From assembly GCA_025617745.1 (NCBI GenBank), contig CM046870.1:5457618-5521617 (forward strand): a DNA stretch of 64,000 bases, given 5' to 3'. The notes under the pieces are model-generated. The model was not told the DNA's origin. It saw nothing but the letters and a program-made list of their open reading frames with translations, and did no database searches. Position numbers and translations under genes: made by a program. The DNA comes from Heliocidaris erythrogramma. Its lineage: Eukaryota; Echinodermata; Echinoidea; Camarodonta; Echinometridae. Below, piece by piece: positions 55,083-64,000 of the stretch; the stretch's first letter is position 1; each line of letters opens with the position of its first letter.

Positions 55083-55284
55083 GATGCGAGAGCAATCCCC
55101 GGCCCCATTTGTTCCATTCGTCTTGTCACATTACAATGTTCATGGCTAGAGCCCTATATTTTCTTCACTGAGAGCCGCGCTCTGGCGAGTGAATGAGAGT
55201 GAGAGGGTGAAAATCAATATTGTCTCTTCCTATTAAAAGATGTAATTACATAATGACAGGAAGGTGTATTTACAATGTAGGTCG

Positions 55285-55560
55285 AAAATATCCATCTCCG
55301 TCTCCGTCTCTGTCTCTGTCTCTGTCTTTCTCTCTCTATCTATCTCTCTCTCTCTCTCTTTCCGATCCTCTCTTTATCCCCCTCTCTCTACCTGTTATAT
55401 TTCTTTCATCTGTCTCGCAAAATACTATTATAATGTCTTAATCGTGCTCAACTATAGACTAGTAATTTTTATCAGTCCCCCCCCCCCCCCCTCTCTGTCT
55501 CTAACTCTCTATAACTCTCTGTCTGTCTGTCTGTCTCTTTCTGTGTCATCTCCGCCATCT
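55285..55560 (+). repeat. CT-rich tracts
   Basis: (TCTCCG/TCTCTG)n then (CT)n at 55290-55375, and a C run then (CTGT)n at 55478-55545. Confidence 0.75.
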
Positions 55561-56456
55561 CCATACTTTCAATATACAGTGGAAACCCCCATATAATGAG
55601 GTCCATATTACATGTATTACCAGGAGATTGATTTTGGATAATTATTATGTCAGGTATTTTTGTGTATCGGTAATCAATAAACAATGCAAAACGAAACAAA
55701 TTTATGTCATTTAGACCAAACAAACAATGCTTTCTTATATTTAGTAGGCTACTTTGTTATATTTGATTTCGTATACATGTATCAAATTTACACTGTATAA
55801 TTGCTTGCCTTTTCACCATACTCGTATTAATAAGCATGCTATCTGGATTGGAGCAACGTTCTGTTCTTGTTGTCTTTCATTATACATTGGATTATCCCCA
55901 TTTTTTAATTACCTTTAAAAAATGTTCCTTGTTTTTGGCAAAGTATTCATAACATTCGATGGTTCCCAACACGCTGAAACCGACCTGTGCCAACGATGAG
56001 TAATGAAGATGTGCGATTTTCATATGTGGCTTGAAACTAATGCTATAAAGCAGCCTTTTCTTGTCTTGAACATTATGTAGAAACCGATCGTTGAAAATAT
56101 TCAACATCTTGGGGCCGGTTACATTTCACCGATGGGATCATGATCGTGACGATACGATATCTATAACTATGAAATCGGCATAATTATGTAGAAAAGTGTT
56201 ACTGATTTATGCTTATGACCTTTTAGCACCGATATTTCTCGGATGCAATACCTTTCTACATATATAGACTGATTTGAAATTATGATTAATTTTATATCTA
56301 TATTTATATTTACAATTATAGTTTTTAAATTTTTTTTTACATGGTATTTCATTTTGTTTTATTTCACAGGAAAACCGATACATAGTCAAAAATTCAACAA
56401 AACGGTATATATGATTATTGAGTTAAACATAAAGTCGAGATTTTTTTTAACAGAGC
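55560..56456. other. AT-rich DNA
   Basis: No gene recognised; GGAAACCCCCATATAATGAG near 55580 resembles a transposon end but no partner was found. Confidence 0.3.
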
Positions 56457-56460
56457 TTAA

Positions 56461-57234
56461 CCCTAATAGAGCCGGGTTATTTAGACCCATCTCACAGCCG
56501 GGGGGGGGGGGGGGGGGGGGGGCTGAATCAGCCCCCCCCCCCCTAAGATCTCGGCCGTCCAACGCGCAGTCGCAACGAAAATCGGCACACACGTCGCCGA
56601 CCACGTAATCTACAAAACTGTATAGTCAATTTCTCCGAAAAATGTCACAACTAATTAATTATGCTAATTTATGCATAAAATTAATGGTTTGCTCTAATTA
56701 ATTAAATAAAGCCCCAAAACTGCTAATTTTTTGTATAGAGACTCTTTGTCAGATTCTGATCAAATAAACCAAAAAAAAAATTTGGTAAAATCCTTTTTTT
56801 CTTATGTATTTTATTGTTTTTTTAATTTCTTATGTATTTCTTTGTTTTTCGACTTTTTGTTTTTTATTGTTTTTTCGATGGAATTCGTCGGCGACACTAT
56901 TTTAATCATAAACAACATAAAATTAATTGTTTTTAAACAGTAAAAGTAAAAAAAATGAAACATTTATGACTTTTAGCTGGAAACACAATTTGCATTGGAT
57001 TTGTACACAAAATCACGTTTTTGAGCAATTTTGGGTCTGACATGCACTTACGAAATGTTGCGTAACTCCGGCACCGCACGCGCGGACATCACAAATTTGG
57101 TCTCAAAAGTTGCGCAAGACTTGAAAGAAAAAAGTAGAGAAGCGGCGTGGTGACTGCTTTTCGCGATGCGAACATATTACGCGAAACGTCGAGGGGGGGG
57201 GGGGGCGGATTCCGCCCCCCCGGTCCTATTAGGG
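56461..57234. mobile_element. piggyBac-like non-autonomous element, 774 bp
   Basis: Starts CCCTAATAGAGCCGGG and ends CCGGTCCTATTAGGG, with TTAA directly outside each end (56457-56460 and 57235-57238). TTAA targets and CCCT-type termini are the signature of piggyBac elements. Long G and C runs sit just inside both ends (about 56502-56542 and 57193-57220). No transposase frame was seen. Confidence 0.7.
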
Positions 57235-57350
57235 TTAAAATCATACACTTTTTCCAGATCTTAGACACTGTTAGAGGAGCTTATAATTCAAATTTATAAT
57301 TCACTGTTTTAGTTTTCGATGATAGATGACCATCCCCTGAAGGGCTGGTC

Positions 57351-57978
57351 ACAATTGTCCGATAACAATGACGATAACGAGATTTTTCATTATAACAGGA
57401 ACACCCTATAGCTGCCCTACTATTAAAAGACATGAGCATATACTCACACATACTCACCAAACAGGGTGTACCTTTACTTATTAATTTTTTTAAAGTAGTA
57501 TTTATTGATTCATTCAGTTCAATCATACAAAATATAGTGTATTTCAACATTTAACATTAACAATATAAGTCGAATCATGAACCTTGTAAAGTCATAACAC
57601 ATAATATAAATTCATAAGACATAATATGTTATTATATTGCTATTATAACCTAATATACTGTTAATAGATGGTTGGGAGTGCGTTGGTGCGATCTGGCAAC
57701 ACAAAAATTTTATCGTGGTGTACGTGCAAAAACATATAGCAAAATCGAGTCGTATTGTCATGTTTATATGTTTATGTTTACATGTTTACATGTTTACATG
57801 TGCAATATACCCCTTTGCCGTATGTTATCACTTTTTGCACAGTCACGTGGTGTTATTTGACTAATCAGGATGGCTACATTCTTGAACCCGTTTTATAATA
57901 ATAACTATTGAATGGTCAACAACATATATCACTCTGAATGAATCGGAGATTGATCGTTATCGGTATCGTTATCGGACA
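57351..57978. mobile_element. Element with TTGTCCGATAACRATR termini
   Basis: The left ATTGTCCGATAACAATGACG then ATAACGA is mirrored by ATCGTTATCGGTATCGTTAT then CGGACAAAAT on the right. About 630 bp, AT-rich, non-coding. Confidence 0.5.
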
Positions 57979-58275
57979 AAATGTTACCAGACCTTGACTG
58001 TCAAAACGGTTTGGACTTCTCCTTTAAATATCTGCAGTATAGACCAGTATCCTTTGACAGCTGTTCAATCAGTATTTGGTCAATCGACAAGAAACCAGCC
58101 TGTCGTGCCTTTGCCCTGTGATGCGTTGCTTGTGGAAGTGCGCTTTAACGAGTCAAGACGTGATGACCGCTGAGAAGACGATTAGTTTGACGACCATCAT
58201 AAAAACGTAAGCCAGGTTATCCGACAAAAGCTCCTGCGACATTTGTTCCGAGCTTTATTTCTTCAAAGATAATTA

Positions 58276-59936
58276 CAGTTAACAACAAAATTATTCATAC
58301 CCCTTGGAAAATTATAGTTTTTTGCATTTTTCCTAAAAATGAATGGTTAAATGAAGTTACTTGCACATCACTTGAATACATTTAGTTATCATCTGCAAAT
58401 GAATGCCGTTTCCGGTTTCACCTCATTTGCATAACGATAGAAAAGGTGAGTTATCCAAACTGGGCGATGTTCAAAATTATTCATACCCTTGGTGATTTAT
58501 TGACTTTGTCAATCAGTATGAATCCGATCCTTGTGATTAATGCTTGTAATTCACTTTATTTTAATACACCGTCACAAGGCTTCCGGAGGGGTCTCTGCTG
58601 GGATATCAGGCCAGTACCTGTTCTCCAATGGCTCAATCTCCTTGAGGATGTGTCCACACATGCCTTCACCTGACCTTCAGGGAGTTCATTAGATTTTGTG
58701 TCCTACAGGTGATGCAGTTATCGACTTCATGATGACAGGACTATGATATTGAAATTTTCGGTCATTTATTCCATGCATTTTAATGAAAATTCTGTATCTA
58801 CTTATGAAGCAAAGCACCATTCCTGAAGAGCCCTTCCCTTTTGCACTACCTGTGGGAGGGTTCACCTTTATTCATTGGCCCCATTCTTAATCAGAGTGCT
58901 CAGGAAGGCCATGTTGGTGATATTAAAGTCATTGCATGACTCTAACGTCAGGTCACCATGAATAACAGTATGTAACCTTTGAGTACCATACACATCCCTC
59001 ATTGACTGTTACTGTATATCAATCTTCATATGGTATATTCTTTGTATCTTTGGTATGAAAGCTACAATCCTTGATATCAAAATGAATGTAAACCAAATTT
59101 ATACCATATGCCCTCCATGTTACCAGCTGCAGTGCACAAAATGCTACCACTTTGACAGTGCACTGGAACATAAAGATCAGTATTTTAAGCTTCACTAGAG
59201 TACCCACTTGCAGGTGTCCATATCAAAAATGTGTCAATCAGTGTAACTGAATAAACTGATAAAATTGGCACCATCCAACCTTTAGACAACTACCATGGCC
59301 TCCTTAAACATTCTTAATAATAATGGAACAAAAGTATCAGGAAATACCTTCCCTTGACAGTGCAACAGTGAATGCCTCTAGGGAAGTCTCTCCAGGAAGA
59401 GTGCTTTGTTTCAACTTAGATACAGAATTGTCATCAGAATGTAAGGAATATTAACGAAAATATCAATATCATATCCTCATGACGTCTAAAACTACACCAC
59501 CTGCAAACACAAAATCTGCTTTAAATCCATCGAATCCCCTGAAGACGAGGTGATGGCATGTGTGGACAACATCCTCAAGGAGATTGGGCCATTGGAGACC
59601 AGGTATTGGCCTGATATCTCAGTAGAGACCTCCAGAAGCATTGTGACAGTGTGAAGAAAGTGTTACGAGCATTAATCACAAGGACTGGATTCATACTGAT
59701 TGACAAAGTCAATAGATCACCAAGGGTATGAATAATTATGAACATCACCCAGTTTGGATAATTCACCTTTTCTATTGTTATGCAAATGAGGTGAAACCAG
59801 AAACAGCATTAATTTGCAGATGATAACTAAATGTATTCAAGTGATGTGCAATTAAATTCAGTTAACCATTCATTTTTAGGAAAAATGCAAAAAACTAGAA
59901 TTTTCCAAGGGGTATGAATAATTTTGTTGTTAACTG
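58276..59936. mobile_element. Tc1-like non-autonomous element, 1661 bp, long inverted termini
   Basis: Begins CAGTTAACAACAAAATTATT and ends with its complement, flanked by TA on both sides (58274-58275 and 59937-59938). The near-terminal ATTATTCATACCCCTTGG resembles the ends of Tc1-like transposons known from fish. Inverted similarity continues inward for about 400 bp per side. No transposase-length frame is present; the 75-aa and 62-aa frames inside are not recognisable, so it is non-autonomous. Confidence 0.8.
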
Positions 59937-60003
59937 TATATAGGACTAGGGTATGGGATCGCGTTTTGGGTTTTAGTTTATGTTAATGTTAGGGTAGGAT
60001 AGA

Positions 60004-60476
60004 CAGGCCCGTAGCCAGAGTTTATAAAGGGGTGGGTCGTTTTTGGCAAAAGTGTACCTTTTTGTCATAATCAGGTCCTTCCTAGGGGGTCCGGGGGCAT
60101 GCTCCCCAGGAAAATTTTAAAATGTAGATGCTTTCTGCTGCAATTTAAGGACTCCGAGGGGAAATTTAGGGGTTGTGAATGCTGTACAACTGACAACGTG
60201 TGGGTAATTCTGGTAACAAAGATTAAAGGTGTGTGTGTGTGGGCTAAGGTCCACTTTTTCATGAAAAAAACACATACACACCTTTAATATTTGTTACCAT
60301 AATTACCCACACGTTGTCAGTTGTACAGCATTCGCAACCCCTAAATTTCCCCTCGGGAGTCCTTAAATTGCAGCAGAAGGCATCTAGATTTTAAAATTTT
60401 CCGGGGGCATTATGACACAAAGGTCCACTTTTGCCAAAAACGATCCACCCCTTTAGAAACCCTGGCTAAGGGCCTG
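60004..60476. mobile_element. Foldback element, two arms of about 220 bp
   Basis: The left arm starts CAGGCCCGTAGCCAGAG and the right arm closes CCCTGGCTAAGGGCCTG. Almost the whole unit is self-complementary, including GGACTCCGAGGGGAAATTTA and ACAACTGACAACGTGTGGGT. Only about 35-50 bp of (GT)n-containing sequence separates the arms. Non-coding. Confidence 0.75.
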
Positions 60477-60479
60477 TTT

Positions 60480-61160
60480 TGGGGACATAAAATGTCTTCA
60501 TTATTATAAGGAAAACATAGTCTTTCAGGAACTCAGTTTGCAGAAATGTTAAAAATACAAAAGAATGTTTTTTACAAAAGTGAAAGACACAATGTGCTAA
60601 ATTCCGTTAGTTCTTGCAATATTGAACTTCTTAATGTGATCTGTAAAGTGTGTCTTACAAAAGATTACCTCCTTTAGTTTGCAGATCGTATATAATATTA
60701 AAATAACGTGCACAAATTGAATTATGAAAGACTATCCTTAGAACCGACAAAATGCATTCCCCCTCATTATGCCCCTTTCTTATTTTTTTCCATTTTTTTC
60801 CCTTCGAGCCTAACTCTTTGCTTCACCAGATTTGCCTTCTCATCCACATGTTAAGCAGATTACGTCATCGGTTAATTCGATCAGGTTGCCGTGATACAAA
60901 TCGAACTATCTTGCGCTGCCATCTCCTTTTTCCATTATTATAATGGGTCCATTATGATATTAAAAAGATGCATTATTCACGGCATGCTGACAAACTCGGA
61001 GTAAAAATGAATAAAAAAGTTGCATTATAGAAGAGGGAAAGTTTCCTGTTTCCATATGTAATTCAATACTAATGGATTTCGTCGTGTGCTCTCACAATGT
61101 TAGAAACGCACCGGGGTTTCAAAAGTAAGGGGAAACGGTAGTAGCTAAGTGTAAGGATTT
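60480..61160. other. AT-rich DNA between repeats
   Basis: No gene or repeat recognised. Confidence 0.35.
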
Positions 61161-61167
61161 TCTAAGG

Positions 61168-61229
61168 GGGGGGGGGGGGGGCGGGGTGAAAACTGAAAGG
61201 TTTGGACCGAGGTCATATGCCCCTTGGCC

Positions 61230-61270
<41 letters not shown>
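61168..61270 (+). repeat. G run facing a 40-base C run
   Basis: About 16 G around 61168-61184 and 40 C at 61231-61270. The two runs are complementary and could pair. Lengths in an assembly are unreliable for such runs. Confidence 0.8.
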
Positions 61271-61561
61271 TGTGCGTGTTGTCACTGACAATATCTTTCG
61301 TCGATTGCAATACGTGTACATACCATGTACATCCATATTAAGAGTCCTAATAGGCTCACATTGTAGATATATACATACTGATATTTAATTGTTCGTTTGG
61401 GCAGGGGAAAACTGCCCCTCCCAGTATTGGATTTGAGAGAATTTGTCAGCACACCTAACATGCTGTGGACAAATTATTATGGGCTGCCCTTCCAATAAAA
61501 TAAAGAAAAGAGAATCAAGATCATTAATATCACAAATATCATTGTCTGATAATACCTCACT

Positions 61562-61684
61562 CAGTCACACCGCCAAACCGATTCTAAATCTACTCAAACC
61601 GATAGATTCATAGCCGTTCGGGAGTACTGCAATTCTTTTTGTTCGGTTTATTTGCGGACTAGTTGAGGTCCATCGGTGTGACTG
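61562..61684. mobile_element. CAGTCACACCG short element
   Basis: Ends CAGTCACACCGCCAAACCG and CATCGGTGTGACTG are inverted repeats over about 123 bp. CCAAACCGATT and AATCGG/TTCGGTTTATTTGCGG extend the symmetry inward. Confidence 0.55.
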
Positions 61685-61699
61685 TAATGATAATGTATA

Positions 61700-62850
61700 A
61701 AGGTGAAGTCTACTCTGTTATTTAGTCGATTGGAATAAGAGCAGAATAAAGAAAGAAAAGGATAAGTGAAAATTTGAGCAAAATCTAACACGTAATAGGA
61801 AAGTTATCAATTGCATTATGCCGGATGCATTATGTTTTCGGGTTGTCCGTCCGTTCGTCCGTCATTCCGCCCCGCTTTCTCGTTCTCGCGATAACTCAAG
61901 AACCAGGTGAGGTATGAACTTCAAACTTGGTGCTAGTGTGTATCACCATAGGAAGACGATGTGATTAGATTTTGTGGTAGGTAGGTCAAAGGTCAAAGGT
62001 CACAGAGGTCAATTTCTGAAATTGCAGGTGTTAGCCTCGTTCTCGCGATAACTCAAGAACCATGTGAGGTATGAACTTTAAACGTGGTGCTAGTATGTAT
62101 TACCATAGGAAGGCGATCTGATTAGATTTTGGGGTATGTAGGTCAAACGTCAAAGGTCACAGGTCAATTTCTGAAATTGCAGGTTTTAGCCTTGTTAACG
62201 CGATATCTCAAGAACCATTTGAGGTATGAACTTCAAACTTGGTACTAGTATGTATCACCATCGAAAGACGATCTGATTAGAGTTTGGGATACGTAGGCCA
62301 AAGGTCAAAGGTCATCGAGCCTCGAGGTCAATTCTGGAATTGCAGGTTTTAGCCTTGTTAACGTGATATCTCAAGAACCATATGATCCATTAACTTCAAA
62401 CTTGGAACTAGTATGCATCACCATAGTGAGACGAACTGATTATATTTTTGTCCACGTTATGGTCAAAGGTGACAGGTCATAGAGGTCATTATACCGGTGT
62501 ATGTGAAATTAATGTTTTTTACCTTTGATTATAAGGTGTAAGGTCGAATGTCAAAGAGGTCAATTAACATGTAATTAGAGGCTTTTTATTCTGGTTATCA
62601 CAATATTTCAAGAACAATTCGAGCCATCAACTGAATTTAGGCGGAGGCATATAGGAGACACAGTCGCATTCATCTTGTTGAAGCTGTACTCCATCAAACA
62701 CAATTGGCAACTCTGTGGCGTATCTTGCAAGGTTTTCTCCCATTTGCTCTGTACAGGAAAAACTCATAAATTTTAATGTTCTTAGTTGTTGAAGAAGGAA
62801 TAATGTTGTATCATACAGGTTTTGTGTGGAGACATATTATGTGCAATGAT
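61700..62850. mobile_element. Family E element interrupted by a tandem array
   Basis: The stretch 61700-61811 matches the left part of family E (GAGCAAAATCTAACACG, AATAGGAAAGTTAT). The stretch 62690-62850 matches the far part (ACACAATTGGCAACTCTGTG, CTCCCATTTGCTCTGTACAG, GTGCAATGATTATAT). The roughly 880 bp between them holds the AGGTCA array, so it appears to have been inserted or expanded there. The Tc1-like element at 62857 then cut the right end. Confidence 0.5.
61880..62500 (+). repeat. About 155-bp tandem array with AGGTCA clusters
   Basis: Four diverged units each open near TCGCGATAACTCAAGAACC (or ACGTGATATCTCAAGAACC). They continue GGTATGAACTTCAAACTTGG and TATCACCATAGGAAGACGA, and close with GTAGGTCAAAGGTCAAAGGT then CACAGAGGTCA. 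Starts are near 61880, 62038, 62192 and 62352. Unit 1 has three AGGTCA spaced by one base (61983, 61990, 61997) and a fourth at 62006. Confidence 0.75.
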
Positions 62851-62856
62851 TATATA

Positions 62857-64000
62857 CAGTTAACAACAAAATTATTCATACCCCTTGGAAAATTATAGTT
62901 TTTTGCATTTTTCCTAAAAATGAATGGTTAAATGAAGTTACTTGCACATCACTTGAATATATTTAGTTATCATCTGCAAATGAATGCCGTTTCCGGTTTC
63001 ACCTCATTTGCATAACAATAGAAAAGGTGAGTTATCCAAACTGGGCGATGTTCAAAATTATTCATACCCTTGGTGATTTATTGACTTTGTCAATCAGTAT
63101 GAATCCGATCCTTGTGATTAATGCTTGTAATTCGCTTTATTTTAATACACCGTCACAAGGCTTCCGGAGGGGTCTCTGCTGGGATATCAGGCCAGTACCT
63201 GTTCTCCAATGGCTCAATCTCCTTGAGGATGTGTCCACACATGCCTTCACCTGACCTTCAGGGAGTTCATTAGATTTCGTGTCCTACAGGTGATGCAGTT
63301 ATCGACTTCATGATGACAGGACTATGATATTGAAATTTTCGGTCATTTATTCCATGCATTTTAATGAAAATTCTGTATCTACTTATGAAGCAAAGCACCA
63401 TTCCTGAAGAGCCCTTCCCTTTTGCACTGCCTGTGGGAGGGTTCACCTTTATTCATTGGCCCCATTCTTAATCAGAGTGCTCAGGAAGGCCATGTTGGTG
63501 ATATTAAAGTCATTGCATGACTCTAACGTCAGGTCACCATGACCTTTGAGTACCATACACATCCCACATTGACTGTTACTGTATATCAATCTTCATATGG
63601 TATATTCTTTGTATCTTTGGTATGAAAGCTACAATCCTTGATATCAAAATGAATGTAAACCAAATTTATACCATATGCCCTCCATGTTACCAGCTGCAGT
63701 GCACAAAATGCTACCACTTTGACAGTGCACTGGAACATAAAGATCAGTATTTTAAGCTTCACTAGAGTACCCACTTGCAGGTGTCCATATCAAAAATGTG
63801 TCAATCAGTGTAACTGAATAAACTGATAAAATTGGCACCATCCAACCTTTAGACAACTACCATGGCCTCCCTAAACATTCTTAATAATAATGGAATAATA
63901 ATAATAATTATTCATGAATAATGAAAAGTATCAGGAAATACCTTCCCTTGACAGTGCAACAGTGAATGCCTCTAGCGAAGTCTCTCCAGGAAGAGTGCTT
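62857..64000. mobile_element. Second copy of the Tc1-like element, cut by the window end
   Basis: Starts at TA plus CAGTTAACAAC and follows the copy at 58276 with only a handful of substitutions over 1.1 kb. It lacks about 14 bases (AATAACAGTATGTA) present near 58961 and gains an AT-rich insert near 63896. The near identity points to recent movement. It has inserted into an older element (61700-62850). Confidence 0.8.

Noticed and set aside
58446..58673. 75-codon frame found identically in both Tc1-like copies
   Set aside because: Identity follows from the recent copying of the whole element; the peptide shows no transposase motif.

Overview
This window is eukaryotic, non-coding-rich DNA from a marine invertebrate, most likely a deuterostome and probably a sea urchin or other echinoderm. 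The grounds are GT-AG introns, an animal AMPK gamma gene with 0.5-3 kb introns, tRNA-headed SINEs, dense short DNA transposons, long G or C runs and a recurrent TACATGTA palindrome. The species call is inference.

The one gene that can be read end to end is the gamma (AMP/ATP-sensing) subunit of AMP-activated protein kinase, on the + strand. Eleven exons between 22332 and 36569 join in phase to a 328-residue protein with four CBS repeats and the expected nucleotide-contacting residues. Two short upstream exons (14974-15007 and 16481-16532) fit in phase and probably belong to a longer N-terminal isoform, whose first exon I could not place. A long 3' UTR that includes a 12-bp minisatellite may run to an AATAAA at 40705.

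A second gene begins at 49587 (+): a signal-peptide exon with a clean GTAAGT donor. No later exon could be placed with confidence. Its 5' leader and start codon are matched by an inverted, decayed copy at 48195-48340, so the promoter region lies between two head-to-head copies.

The rest is repeats. Region 1-14,900 holds short DNA transposons, a complete-looking SINE at 7554, a pyrimidine satellite near 4.2 kb and nothing clearly coding. The AMPK introns carry several transposons, including a 1.58-kb element with TA flanks in intron 2. Region 40,700-48,000 is mostly short inverted-repeat elements and a 320-bp tandem duplication. Region 50,000-64,000 contains a TTAA-flanked piggyBac-like element, a 473-bp foldback and two nearly identical 1.66-kb Tc1-like elements with about 400-bp inverted termini. 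It also contains a tandem array whose units carry clustered AGGTCA half-sites. The last array and the second Tc1-like copy are nested inside an older inverted-repeat element.

No rRNA, CRISPR, bacterial operon or viral gene was seen. Most long open frames here are artefacts of simple repeats.
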